From Adiantum capillus-veneris (Eukaryota; Streptophyta; Polypodiopsida; Polypodiales; Pteridaceae): a stretch of DNA of 64,000 nucleotides. The stretch is taken from positions 24,608,451-24,672,450 of the forward strand of contig CM043948.1 of NCBI GenBank assembly GCA_014529385.2. The letters run 5' to 3'. Positions 22,199 through 33,054 of this stretch are shown here, one piece after another. Both the position numbers and the translations under genes were made by a program. Position 1 is the stretch's first letter. Every line of letters starts with the position of its first letter. Below the pieces are notes generated by a model. The model searched no databases. It was not told the origin of the DNA and saw nothing but the letters and a program-made list of their open reading frames with translations.

Positions 22199-22779
22199 TT
22201 CACATTGTAAACTACCTCACATTCTCTAGTCATGTCCAATCCCCCACACACCTCGGTCTAGAGGTGCATGGAGATCAAAAACACCGGGTTATAATCTCAT
22301 CTTTATTGGTCAATGCCTATATTTGTGGGTACGAATCTACACACCCATGTCTACATGACAGTGCATGTAGTGGACAAAACCTCTTTGCCTCTTCTCTAGC
22401 TATAGAATTTCACAGCATCTTAACATCTTTTCACAGTAGATCTTTGTTCGAGGGACTACTTAGCACATTACATGTTGGCCTCCAATCTGAGTATCATGCC
22501 GTTGAAAGCTTTCCAACTTAAGGTCGCATTCGTAGAGAGGAAGAGAGGGATCACCGTTCGTCTAACTCTAATTTTTTTACCATAATCCCGAAGATAGACT
22601 CTAATATAAAAGCTCAATCCAAAATTCAATCTTAAATCTGACCGAATTGAACATGTGGTGATTCGCGGCTAATTGAATATGGTTAGTGTGTGAGTTAATA
22701 TGTGTTAGATTCTGATGGGAATATACATATTGTTGTGTAACTAGTGTTTGCTCTTTCGGCAAAGCGCGCTTTCATTGAC

Positions 22780-23210
22780 ATGCACTAAAATCTAACCTAA
22801 ATCTAAAAAAAGTAAGTCCATCGAACATAAATCTAGATCTAATCTAATCTTAAACTCAAAATAAACCTCAATCTGATCTAATCTTAAATCTAACCTAAAC
22901 CTAAATGTAATCTAACTTAAATCTAAATTTAATCTAATTAATTTTAAATCTTGTCTAATCTTAAATTTAAATCTAATTTAATATTAAACTCAACATAAAC
23001 ATAAATCTAATCCAATCTTAAATCCTAAACCTAAATGTAATCTAACTTAAATCTAACATAGCTAGCTAATCTTTAATACTTTGTTAATTTAAAATCTAAC
23101 CTAATCTTAATCTAACGTAAATCTAAATCTAACATAATCTTAAACTCAATGTAAATATAAATCTAAATGTAATCTAACCTAATCTAATTTAAATCTTAAC
23201 CTAATCTCTC
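22780..23210. repeat. Degenerate TAAATCTAA(CC) repeat field in CACTA-A
   Basis: About 430 bp of imperfect short repeats of the type AATCTAACCTAAATCTAA. The complement (TTAGATTTAGGTTTA) recurs at 58100-58240, 58680-58760 and 58850-58970 in CACTA-B, so it is a family feature. Confidence 0.85.
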
Positions 23211-23305
23211 TCTCTCTTTGTTTTCTCCCCTTATCTCTCTCTTTCGTCTTCTCCCCCTCTCTCTCTTTGGTTTTTTATTCTCTCTCTCTCTCTTTCTCTT
23301 TGTTT

Positions 23306-23352
<47 letters not shown>

Positions 23353-23476
23353 TGTGTGTGTATCCATTCTTTGTTTATGCATGTGTGTGTGTGTGTGTGT
23401 TTTGTTTATGCATGTGATCTCTCTCTCTATATATATCTCTCAAAAACACAATGTGTGTGTGTGTGTGTGTGAGGGA

Positions 23477-23529
<53 letters not shown>

Positions 23530-23586
23530 GGGAAGGGAACATGAGAGAGAGGAGAGGGAAGGAGCATACCTGGCTCTCCTTCCTCT

Positions 23587-23590
<4 letters not shown>

Positions 23591-23675
<85 letters not shown>
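23591..23675. repeat. (GT)42 microsatellite
   Basis: Perfect GT run near the CACTA-A terminus, preceded by (CT)n at about 23310-23352 and (GA)n at about 23479-23524. Confidence 0.95.
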
Positions 23676-23676
<1 letters not shown>

Positions 23677-24072
23677 AAAAGAAAGAGAGAGAGGGAGAGC
23701 GCGGGTTACCTCTTTGCTTGAGCACCAAAAACTCAGATCTGAGATCTGAGTTTTTGGGTGCTCTCGATTTATTTTTTACCCCTGTCGGCATCGTTATAAG
23801 CGTCGCTATGTAACAAATAAACTAGCGACGCTCATAGTGACGCCGTGAATTTTCATTTTTGAGCATCGCACTGCGAGTGGTTCTAATGTGAAGTACCTCT
23901 TGTAGTGGCTGCCCTCTTCCTTGCTCTGAATTTCTGGCAGGTACATGCACTTGTTGCACCAAATGTACTGAAAGATTCTCTAGCTGGTTGGTGATTCGGT
24001 TGAGCAGGTCTTGTTGATCTTCAACCGATTCCTATAGCTAATTTCTCTGGACGACTGCTGTTGTATGTGCGG

Positions 24073-24409
24073 CTAGACTTGTGGTTCGTATGCTGCATAC
24101 TTAGCCATACTTCCTTGCTTCAACTCCATCAGAAATTGACATAGCTTCTTGGATGTGGTGCCTTCTCCAAAACGCCTTAGAAATGGCTTAGAAATGTTTC
24201 TCTTAGCAGATCCCACCTCTCCTTGATGGCTTGCACCAAGGCGTTGTACCATGATCTTGCTTCCACTTTCATTAGCAGCGGAAAAATTCCCAGACATGAA
24301 GCATTGTCATCCCTTTGTGAGATGACAATGCTATTTCAAGGTTATCCAGGAAGTCTGAAGCATCTTCCCCCACCTTACCCGTGAAGGTTGGGAAGGAAAC
24401 GTTCGCCAT
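24073..24409 (-). pseudogene. gypsy-2 Gag fragment
   Basis: ATG at 24409 (minus) gives MANVSFPTFTGKVGED followed by FLDNLEIAL, the usual start of a plant Gypsy gag (F-P-x-F-x-G, then a D-x-F-L-x-x-L-E block). After a frameshift, GIFPLLMKVEARSWYNAL and KERWDLLRETFLSHF match the Retrotrans_gag consensus (LxGxARxWYxxL, W...L...F...F). The gene ends in stops before the CACTA junction at 23907. Confidence in the family is good; it is clearly non-functional. Confidence 0.75.
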
Positions 24410-24717
24410 TGCAAAAAACAAAAAAATAGAATTTCTTTCAAACTTTTTTTTTTCTTAAACACAAATGACTTAGCGGCTTATAGCGGCTTTTTTACAAGGT
24501 TGGGTGGATAGATCTGAACAGGATGAAAATGAAAACATTAAAAGAGTGATGGTAATCTAGCATGGGGAGGACAATGGGGTTTGGGGAGCTAAAAATCACT
24601 CCTAGCACCGCAACACCAAACAAATACACAATCTTATGTTGATAGAAGATTTTTCTATCTGCATATATATTTACGTGCATGTGTTGCAAAAACCTAAACA
24701 AAAAAGCGGTTGGTCCA

Positions 24718-25346
24718 TTATCCATGATGCATAGAGTGTAGAGTACTTACGTACACCCTTACCATGCCGGTGTTGACAAGTTGGTACATCCACAGAAGGT
24801 CATCCCTCTTCATAGGCTCAACCTTCCCTTCGTCGCTCAGCACGTATGGAGTGAGGGCAACATGTTTGACCACTCCTAGCCTTTTAGCTAGCAGCAGTTG
24901 CAATTAATTATTGTAGTTGGCTCGTTGCATGAACTTCATACCATTTGGTTGTAGCTCATCTCCGACCCACTGGGTTTCACCCGTGGTAGAGAGTTTTTTA
25001 GGATGAGTTGTACGGGGAGAGGAGGAAGGTCTTCTACCCACCCTCCAAAACAGCGAGGATGGTAGCCAAACCACTCCTCTTTAGAGCATGATAACCTCCT
25101 TACCACATTTGCTTTGGGGTTGTCGAAGTGGACTGGTAGCACTCGCATGCTTCGCCACGCGAATCGATAGGCGATCTTCTGTCGCTTTGCTTCTGATGAC
25201 CTTCTTTTTGGCAGTCTAGGCATGATTCTACTTTCTGAACTTGAAGCACTCATGTGGCCAGGTGTTTCTTCTTCCTTGGGGGTCATGTGATTCAGGACTG
25301 GCCTAGCCCTCCCTTTCCTTTGGCACGAGCAGCCCCTTTGGGACAC
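24718..25346 (-). pseudogene. Unrecognised basic ORF upstream of gypsy-2 gag
   Basis: Minus-strand frames at 24936-25346 and 24718-24903 lie in the 1.4-kb leader between the gypsy-2 primer site and gag. The first is rich in Arg, Lys and Ser (PRLPKRRSSEAKRQK) with a Trp/Cys-containing segment (EEWFGYHPRCFGGW). No catalytic motif or known domain is visible. It may be an accessory frame of this Gypsy family, such as those found upstream of gag in some plant elements, or simply a chance open stretch. Confidence 0.3.
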
Positions 25347-25811
25347 TTAGGAGCAATGGCTATACCTTTACTTGCAGATTCCTTGGGGAAGAGAGGCCTT
25401 ACCGACCTTTTTCCTTCCTTGATATGGATGACCTCTTCACAGTGGATGTCGATGTAGAGAATTTCCACTTCTTCTTTACCTCCATTGAGGGCACTCATTG
25501 ATAGAGTGCGGTGGGCAACAATAATGAGAACAGCGTGCAGCCCTCCCTCGGGTGGCTCTCGATTTGCGGTTAGAGTGATTTGCGGTTAGAGTGCGAGATG
25601 CAAGACGGAGGACTTACTTCCTGGATTCTGATGACAGTGTATTTCCGTAGCATCATTTCAATGAAGGCGGTCAGTGATTCTTCAATTTCTTCCTCCTCCT
25701 TTCTCCAATTGAAGAATTCATGGAGCCATTCGTCCATCGTCGATGACACGCATCATTTTTGTGTTGCAAGCTGAAGGTTTTTGAGAAGCCCTCCTCTGTG
25801 GGGGCACCAAA

Positions 25812-26988
25812 TGACAAGCACAAAGCACAAAACGGACCCCAATGGCCTCAACGCCAGAATTTTTCACGCCAAAATTGTCACGGGAAGTGAGCAGGGGGCA
25901 CCATCTAGCTTTGAGTGGCTAGGACATGGACAACAGTGATTAAAGTAACACATACATCACACCATACACACACACACATACACACACACAGATATGTAGA
26001 CGTAGATGATGAAAACCCCTCGAGATGTGAGGGCAAACTTGATTCAAAGTGATATGCACAGAAACCTTCGCTTTTGGCGAGATGGCAATCGTGGTGATAG
26101 AGAGAGATAGAGATAGAGAGAGAGAGAGAGAGAGAGCCTATAGTGCATTCTCTAGGGAGAATTCCACATGTAAGGAGATTCTACTGTTGTGTGTGGAAAA
26201 TCTTAGAGTCAGTGTGTGGGCATGACTTCCTTTCAAGTGCTAACTCTCAAGTGCTCCACTTCAAGTGCCCGAGTGTTGCCCAAAATGCTACACCACTCTC
26301 CCATAGGGCTCTCCCAAATGCTGCCCCCTTGATAGTGACCTCTCAATGTTCTTTTATAGGTGCAGGCTGCATTAGTTTAGGATAATCTAATTAGGTTAAG
26401 GCCCTAATCAAGAGAGACAAATCAAGGAGCTAGGTCCCAGATGGTTGACCCTTGCTTTGTTTTATGAGAACTTTAAAATGATATCTCCTAGGTGGGCCTT
26501 TGTGACCATCATGTAGAGAGAGGTGGCAATATACAATTGGTTTTTTATACAAGGTTTTGTCTTGAAAATGGAAAAGTAGATTACCCTACGGATGTTTACT
26601 ACGGAGATGTGTGTGGGAAAGATGCCGGTGGATGGAGGGCTTCGCTGGTGCGTCAGTGTAGCGCATTCGTCACTTTCGGCCGAGGAATGCCTTCAGCGTC
26701 TTTGTTTGAACTGTGGTCACCATCACATGATTTGGTCATTTATCTTTGTTGCTTTAGGCAGTAATGTTGAGATTTCTCCGGTCTTCTACTTCTTGTGCGT
26801 GCGTATGGCATGTGTGTGCTTGTTTGAATGTGTGCGTGCAAGTGCAACCGTGTGTGTGAGTGTGTAAGTAGGTGCATTTTTATGCGGGTAAGTATTGTTG
26901 TGTGTGTGCAAAGCATGTGGGTGCATGTGTTTATAGTATATGGGTGAGATGGAGACCGAGGGAGTGTGTGTGTGGTATGTATATGGGG

Positions 26989-27081
<93 letters not shown>

Positions 27082-27129
27082 GATGAGTGTATATGGATAT
27101 GTATATGTGTGTGGGGTATGTATATGGGG

Positions 27130-27169
<40 letters not shown>

Positions 27170-27540
27170 ATGAGTGTTTTGGCAAGTGTGTATGTGGGAA
27201 CGAGAGTGAATGAGAGATATTATTTTTTTACATAGCTGGCTCACCGACTACACAGAGAATGAGAGAGGGAGAGAGAGTGTGAGTGAGCAAGGAAGAGGGT
27301 GAGAGAGGGAGTGTATGTGTGTGTGTGTGTGTAAGTGTGTATAGAGAGAGAGAAAGAGAGAGAGAGAGGCTTTTGCTGCTGCTCATGACTCAGGAAAGGA
27401 GAGAGAGAGAGAGAGACAGAGAGAGAGAGTGGGAATATGAACAAGGGGAGGGAGACAGTGAGAGCAAGAGATGGGGAGAGAGGGAGGGAGAGTGTGAGAG
27501 TATGTGTGGTGGGTGTTAAGAAAGAGAGAGAGGGCCATCA
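25812..27540 (-). repeat. gypsy-2 5' LTR with microsatellite expansion
   Basis: The TGACAAGC end is at 25812 and the outer end is CCATCA at 27540. Bases 25812 to about 26655 match the other LTR. The remainder holds (GT)n at 26991-27076 and 27131-27168, CA-type repeats near 25966 and (GA)n at about 27340-27540, and has no counterpart in the left LTR. GTAG at 27541 follows. Confidence 0.65.
26991..27076. repeat. (GT)43 microsatellite
   Basis: Perfect run; a second run of about 38 bp is at 27131-27168. The two are bracketed by a duplicated TGTGTGTGGTATGTATATGG segment (about 26967 and 27109). Confidence 0.95.
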
Positions 27541-28153
27541 GTAGGTACTTCTCTCATTGAGAACGTTGATCTACTTCCATGACATAGGCTTTTAGTAGAT
27601 TCAAGAATTTCTAGATTAGTTATTTCACTTTGGTCATCCCTTTGTGGATGATAGGCGGAAAGAGAAATTTAATGTAGTTCTTAGATTCTTGAAGAGACCC
27701 TTGTAGAAATTACTGGTCATTCTAGGATCTTTCTCCGACACTATGGATGTGGGCAAGCCATGATACTTGAAAATTTGAGATATAAAGAGGTTGCCATTTG
27801 ATGTGTCTTAATAGTCTTTTTGACAAGCATAGAGTGTGTTTGCTTGCTAAGCTTGTCGATACTGAAACAATCCAAGTTGCTTCCCTTGATCAAATTTCAT
27901 TGGTATACCACGCATTTTGAAACATACTCTTGTATGTTTACTTTTCATGGTCAACCAACAGAAATACATTTTTACTCGTTGAAGAGTAGATTATGGAGTC
28001 CCTCTTTACCCCCCATACGGAGAATCATGAGATTCATACATGACTTTCTTATTGTATGGATGAATAACACATGGCCTATTGTCGTTTGGAAGATAACCAT
28101 CCTTCAAGGTGAATCGTTGTTCTTTTTATTCCCTAATGCAAGGCTGTAACTAC
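27541..28153 (-). pseudogene. gypsy-1 integrase core, decayed
   Basis: Minus-strand readings in shifting frames show FKYHGLPTSIVSEKDPRM (family: LHGLPxSIVSDRDPRF, with the catalytic Asp of SDRD changed to Glu) and LSAYHPQRDDQSEI (family: AYHPQTDGQSE, containing the catalytic Glu). The last codons before the gypsy-2 junction read EKYL, and the gene resumes at 20183 with PLKEYAYND. Many stops mark long decay. Confidence 0.8.
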
Positions 28154-29100
28154 CTACTTAAAGTCTCGGTCAGTAGCATACTCATCTAGTATCATAAAAG
28201 ATAGATCATTGTGAGTTACTATAGACACCACATTTACCCTTGGCTGTCGTGAAAGTGCATCGAACACTTGATTGTGCTTGCCAGCAATGTGAGCAAAATG
28301 AAATTTAAATTGCAGAAGAAAATTTCCCCACCTCATTTGTTTGTTGGAGAGCTTGGTTTGTGTCATGAAGTTCTTGAGGCTTTGTGATCCATTCGTAGGA
28401 TGAATGGAGTCCCCAATAAATGGTGCTTCCATGTGTCTAGGGCATGTAGAATCGTGAAAAGCTCTTTTTTGTGTATGTCCAAGACCCGTTCATCGGCATT
28501 GAGCCTTCGGCTCTCATATGCTATGGCATGCCCTTCGTGAAGCAAGACTGCTCCAAAGCAATCACCACAAGCATCACATTGGACCTCAAATGGGTTTGAG
28601 ATATCCAGAAGCATAAGGATTGGTTGGGAGAGAGGTAAGCTTCTCTTTGAGCCTATCAAAGCATCTTGTATTTTAGCAATCCATGAGTACTTAACGTTCT
28701 TCTTTGTTAATTCATGAAATGGTCCTATTATTTGAGAAAATTTTGCTATGAAGCGCCTATAGTATGCACACATACCACTTCTTAGCTCATGTAGATTCCT
28801 TGGATTAGGCCATGCTTATATTACCTCCAACTTTGATGGATCCATACGGATACCATCTTGAGAGATAATGTGACCTGAATATTGAATCTCTTGTAGAAAA
28901 AAATTCACTTTTCTTTTGATTAATGAAAAGCTTATTCTCTCTCACAACTTGAAAGATTACCTGAAGGTGTCACTTGTCCTCCTCAAGAGAATTTGAGTGG
29001 CCCGGCTTAAAGATTTTTTTCCATCATGAGTTTGAATGTGACTGGAGCATTTGTCAGGCCAAAACTTGTAACTTATCAAATAGATCTTTTACCCGCGGTA
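28154..29100 (-). pseudogene. gypsy-1 reverse transcriptase remnant and RNase H
   Basis: The clearest part (28363-28773) has CAYYRRFIAKFS (end of the RT thumb), PFEVQCDACGDCFGAVLLHEG and YESRRLNADE (Gypsy RNase H). Downstream, NFLLQFKFHFAHIAGKHNQVFDALSR at 28154-28432 (normally a D-ALSR motif) closes RNase H. Upstream of 28773 are broken pieces (SGHIISQDGI, DPSKLE) of the RT thumb. I do not find the palm with its catalytic DD, so the core appears deleted. Confidence 0.8.
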
Positions 29101-29479
29101 TGAGAATCTTTTTTTTTATTAAATTGATCCTATTTAGTGCTCTATAGTCAACACACATGTGATATGTGCCATATGTTATTTGCACTAAAAATATTGGTGA
29201 ATAGAATGGAGAGGAACTAGGCTCACCATCCCTTTTTCCACCTATTCATGCACTTGCCTCATGATCTCCTCTTGTTGACCTTGTGCAACTCAATAAGAGG
29301 TTTATTAGGAGATGAGCTTCCTAATAGAAGCTCTATTGCATGGTCATCATCCCCTCATTTTAGAGGTAGCTCACTAGGGATGTCATTAATGAAAACATCT
29401 TGGAATCCATTTAGAAAATTAAAAAACTCTAATTCCTCTTGATTCCCTTTATTGCTACTTGTTAAAACATTAGAATCAT

Positions 29480-30120
29480 TTACAGATTCCTAACAAAAAT
29501 CATAAACGCAAAAAAATTGACTTATCAAAAGCAAGCGTATTTACTAGAGATATGGTGTTTCCCGACTCATTAGCATCCATGTACATGCTCTTTTCCTAGT
29601 AGGTGAAGTAGATTCTCCTTTTAGGGAACTTCATGTTGGCAGCCATGCAGTTGAACCATGGTACCCCTAGGATATCATCCTCATGTTGGCAGCCATGCAG
29701 TTGAACCATGGTACCCCTAGGATATCATCCTCATGTTGGAGAGGAGAGATGAAAAATTTTTCTTTGTCGATGTAGCTTTGGACAGGAAGCCTCAACTTCC
29801 CAATCAAGGGAGTAACGGAGGCTTACTGTCCCTTAAAGGCTGCATCGGTAGTTGTTGTATTTCCCATCTCAAAAGCTTGAATGCCTAAAACTCAGTGGCA
29901 AACTCCACTGATATGAAGTTGTGAGTAGAGCCAGGGTCAAAGAAAATAAGGGCATCATGCTCCTTAACTTTTCCCCAATGATAGGAGAGGGATGAGCCTT
30001 TGCAATGAGTATCCTCTTTTGGAGCTTCAACCATGGAAGCTCTAGGAGTGTCATTGCATACATTTATTTTGGGGCAAGAACAATAACCATGTCCTTGCTC
30101 CCCACACTTAAATCATTTAT
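29480..30120 (-). pseudogene. gypsy-1 protease region
   Basis: Minus-strand fragments include FFDPGSTHNFIS (family: DSGSTHNFIS, the aspartic protease active site with Ser changed to Pro) and GVPWFNCMAA (family: LGMPWL). A gag-type zinc segment precedes it (CGEQGHGYC). A 51-bp tandem duplication lies at about 29632-29735. Interrupted by stops. Confidence 0.7.
29632..29735. repeat. 51-bp tandem duplication in the gypsy-1 protease
   Basis: The segment beginning CATGTTGGCAGCCATGCAG occurs twice head to tail without visible differences, so the duplication is recent compared with the surrounding decay. Confidence 0.9.
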
Positions 30121-30142
30121 GGTCTTTATGAAAGGCCTCTAA

Positions 30143-31338
30143 TTATTTGGGAGAGAGCTTATTTTTACCTTTGTAAGCTCCTTTCTCCTTGGCCTTGTTG
30201 TTGTTGGTGTTGGCTCGGGAAGAGTTTTGAGCATTTCTCTTCCCTTGAGCTTCATTTCGATCCTTGTTTTCCATGGGCTTGAAATGTCTTCTCGTCCCTT
30301 GTTGGAAATTGATCCTTGAAGAAACCATAGTGTGGTGGATGGATTTGGTGATAGTGCTAGGCCATTGTGAGTTGACATACTCGGACATTTCTTCAAGTAA
30401 TACCGCACAAAATTGTTGATTTTGTTCGAATAAGTCTATCCTTTGAAAGACTATAGCTTTGAGAAGTAAATCCCAAACTTGTCTACATATTTGTGGATAG
30501 GCTCGTTGAAGAGAAGCTTCAAGCTCCGCCATTCGATAAGCACTTTGTCCTTTGCATCGCTTGCAAGGAATTGCTTCATGATGGAAACTCGTAGAGTTTT
30601 CCATGTCTTTGGGGCCTTACTGTTGCCATGAAGGCTAGCCCACCATTGACGACCAGATTTTTGGAAGTGCATAGCTACATGGTGTAGCTTGGAGGACTCC
30701 ATGAAGCCCTTGTCTCCAAAGGCCACATCAAGTTGTTGGATGAAGGCCAATACTTTGTCAGTGGCACCAAAGCTGCCATCATAGGTAAGAAAAGAGATAA
30801 TCTTTCCTCCCTCTTTGAATTTCTTGATCTTTTGGGACCTTCGCCATGCAGGGTAAGTTTTGCGATGTCCTCTCCTCTTGTATTCTCTAAGAGAATAACT
30901 ATTTCTGTCGTCGGAAGAGGAGGAATGTGAAGAAGAAGGAGAAGAGAGTGACCTCTTTCTTTCCTTTTCCTTCCTTTGTTTCCTCTCTTCCCTTGGGAGG
31001 AGTTGGCGACAGTCTAGACCGCCGTCTTTGTGGAGACACACTTCAGAGGAACTTAGGGTTTTGCTTCTGTTTTGTTCTTTGGATTCCTCCTCTCTTATGG
31101 GAGAGAGTCTTCTTTTGGGAGGCTCATCAAGAGGCCTCCTAAACACTCTCTGAGGAAGGGAAATCCCATAAGCACGAAGTTGTTGGGTAACTTCGGCTTG
31201 CAAAGTAGGGTTGCCCATAGCTTGATGCAACATAGTAACAAGATAACTGATAAACATGGAGGCATCATCATTAGCACCTTCATGTGCAGAATCAAAGTTA
31301 TCAATGTTCATTCTACTCTCGTGGTTATTGTCATCCAT
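30143..31338 (-). pseudogene. gag: gypsy-1 Gag
   Basis: The first ATG in frame is at 31338 (MDDNNHESRMN). The N-terminal third is acidic and Arg/Ser-rich, including an SR-like run (SSSHSSSSDD). The Retrotrans_gag core follows: FLTYDGSFGATDKVLAFIQQLD, then QWWASLHGNS and WKTLRVSIMKQF (consensus: A..WW..L, tW..f...f...F). A frameshift near 30500 moves the reading to a second frame that ends in a Lys/Asn-rich basic tail. The zinc knuckle is only faintly seen further downstream. About 400 residues in all, a normal Gypsy gag length. Confidence 0.85.
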
Positions 31339-31733
31339 GCTACTTACACTTATGTGTTTACTTAATGTATTCTTTGGCAATTCAAAACCTTAGTTGCTAC
31401 TCCTCTTAGCCTTTGAAAATAAGCACTTAAGTATCTATACCCATGGATCAAATTGGTTAATTATAGAGAGTAGTGAGGTGGGTATAGCATAGCAGAATTG
31501 TCAATGGATATCTCCTTTCGGACTTCTTATGGCTCAATAATGGTAAAGCCGTAGGAAAGTCTACAAAGACCCCATTATTAAGACCAAATCTCCCAAGGTG
31601 TGTAGCAGATCCCACATAATGGGCTCAACCAAATCGATAATAGATCCTAGTCTCACTTACCCTAATATAATTAACAAAATAAAACATTAATAGGCTACTT
31701 AAGGACCTCTCTTCTTAAGCAAGAAAAGAGAAA

Positions 31734-31752
31734 CCAAATGCTTTGATACTAA
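31734..31752 (-). promoter_or_regulatory. gypsy-1 primer-binding site
   Basis: On the minus strand TTAGTATCAAAGCATTTGG directly follows the 5' LTR. It resembles the tRNA-complementary TTGGTATCAAAGC sites of plant Gypsy elements, with one changed base. Confidence 0.65.
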
Positions 31753-32545
31753 TATAATGGAATGGCCTATGAACTTTGAGAATAGTGGAGTTAACAGAAT
31801 TAGAGTGAGCATTTTTGTGAGATTACTTGAGAACATAGAGGGTGAACTTAATTGATGGTAGCAACATGAACATAGTACATAATTAACTTGGCATGAACAA
31901 TACTTTTGTGAGAGAGGGAGCATTAGAGAACATGAAAATAGTTGAGAACCGGATTTACTTGGAGCCGGTCCCCCCTCCAAAAGGCGCTTGTAGAATAGAT
32001 TCTCCCATCAAGAGAGACTTGTTACAATACAATCTGTGTGTTCATTGTGACCTTGGTGATGCTATGAAGATGGAAATCTTCATGCATCACAAGTATAACA
32101 TAAACTTCATTGTGTGTTCATTGTGACCTTGGTGATGCTATGAAGATGGAAATCTTCATGCATCACAAGCATAACATAAACTTTGCAAACAGAATTAGCT
32201 ATCCCAAGGCTCAGTCCCAAGGCTTTAAACACCTTCAAAGTGAAGAGAGCTACCGGGGAATGAGGGTAGGGAAGAGGAAGAGGAATCATCCATAGGACAA
32301 AAAAATAGTTCCTCACTTATCATCACTCTTGTTGCTTAGCATAGCATAATAGCATAGTAATGAAGATGAAGAAGATGGAAAGCTTAAACATTGAAGCATG
32401 GCTCTTGGTTGCATTTGCATTCCATAGCCAAGAGTGTTGGTGTAGGCTCCCCACTTCTCAACAAGCTTGGAGAAGGAGATGGAGCTCTTGCACTTTGCAC
32501 TATGTGTGTGAGTGTGGGAGAGTATACCCCCCTCTCATGCTTGGT
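31753..32545 (-). repeat. gypsy-1 5' LTR, distal part
   Basis: Matches 5752-6252 plus 18220-18460 of the other LTR, with the site corresponding to the Copia insertion still empty near 32350. It contains a tandem duplication of about 80 bp at 32030-32190 (TGTGACCTTGGTGATGCTATG in both halves), absent from the other LTR. LINE-related insertions split it after the (CT)n at 32550; the rest is at 38285-39006. Confidence 0.85.
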
Positions 32546-32547
32546 CC

Positions 32548-32549
<2 letters not shown>

Positions 32550-32611
<62 letters not shown>

Positions 32612-32652
32612 CTCTCTCTCTGTCTCTCTCTCTCTCTCTCTCGCACTTTGCA

Positions 32653-32699
<47 letters not shown>

Positions 32700-32728
32700 A
32701 GAGTATACCCCCCTCTCATGCTTGGTCC

Positions 32729-32794
<66 letters not shown>
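32550..32794. repeat. Duplicated (GT)n / TATACCCCCCTCTCATGC / (CT)n block
   Basis: The LTR segment CTTTGCACTATGTG, a GT run, TATACCCCCCTCTCATGC, then a CT run appears at 32490-32641 and again at 32645-32794. A third copy is at 37521-37640, beyond LINE-2. The other LTR has it once (18355-18511). The three copies bracket the two LINE-type insertions. Confidence 0.9.
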
Positions 32795-32798
<4 letters not shown>

Positions 32799-33054
32799 AA
32801 CCTCCCTCTCTCTCCCTCTCTCTCTCTCACAGCCGTTTTTTGACCTAGTAGACAGCAGTTCACTCTTTTGACCATAACTTGCTCATCCGAACTCCGATTT
32901 AGGTGATCTATAGCCTCAATCGAAGAGCACGAAGCCCTCTACGCATTGATGTAAAGACAAAATTTTTCTGTGTAATGGAAGGCTTTGCTGTAACAGCATC
33001 TCAGAACTGAAAAAACTGTCAAAACTTTGCGTTTTTGTTGCCGACTTGAAGGCA

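Larger units (their letters stand above)
21719..23907 (-). mobile_element. CACTA remnant A (minus strand)
   Basis: The plus strand shows CCTCTTGTAGTG at 23896-23907, the complement of CACTACAAGAGG, the canonical CACTA (En/Spm) terminus. Inward are subterminal GCGTCGC/GACGCTCA motifs and a palindrome around ACTCAGATCTGAGATCTGAGT (about 23731-23751), both shared with CACTA-B at 57208. Long (GA)n and (GT)n tracts lie at 23280-23675 and a TAAATCTAA repeat field at 22780-23210. The first transposase exon is at 21719-22071. The second terminus is missing: homology ends at 21718, where CATTAGGA-like sequence abuts. Confidence 0.8.
20184..27540 (-). mobile_element. gypsy-2: Gypsy element inserted in the gypsy-1 integrase
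   Basis: Two direct repeats, 20184 to about 21010 and 25812 to about 26655, share a TGACAAGC end and long similarity (LTRs). On the minus strand a plausible primer-binding site (TTTGGTGCCCCCAC) follows the right LTR at 25811, and a decayed Gypsy gag lies at 24073-24409. No protease, RT or integrase is seen. The right LTR extends to 27540 through long (GT)n and (GA)n tracts, but the left LTR does not match beyond about 21010, so one has been rearranged. A CACTA remnant occupies 21719-23907. Confidence 0.7.

Noticed and set aside
22780-23210. Interstitial telomeric repeat
   Set aside because: The core is TTTAGGTTTA/TTAGATTTA and not regular TTTAGGG; it occurs as part of a transposon family.
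22139-23813. Ser-Leu, Cys-Val and His-Thr repeat frames around 22.1-23.8 kb
   Set aside because: They are translations of (CT)n, (GT)n and (CA)n microsatellites within CACTA-A.
26786-27519. Cys-Val and His-Thr repeat proteins at 26.8-27.5 kb
   Set aside because: Microsatellite translations inside the gypsy-2 LTR, not genes.
32360-32875. 150-160 residue Ser/Leu-rich frames with apparent signal-like segments
   Set aside because: They are (CT)n and (GT)n readings across the duplicated LTR block; hydrophobicity is an artefact of the repeat.
33046-33054. TTG at 33046 as the LINE-2 ORF1 start
   Set aside because: A normal ATG follows three codons later in the same frame at 33055.
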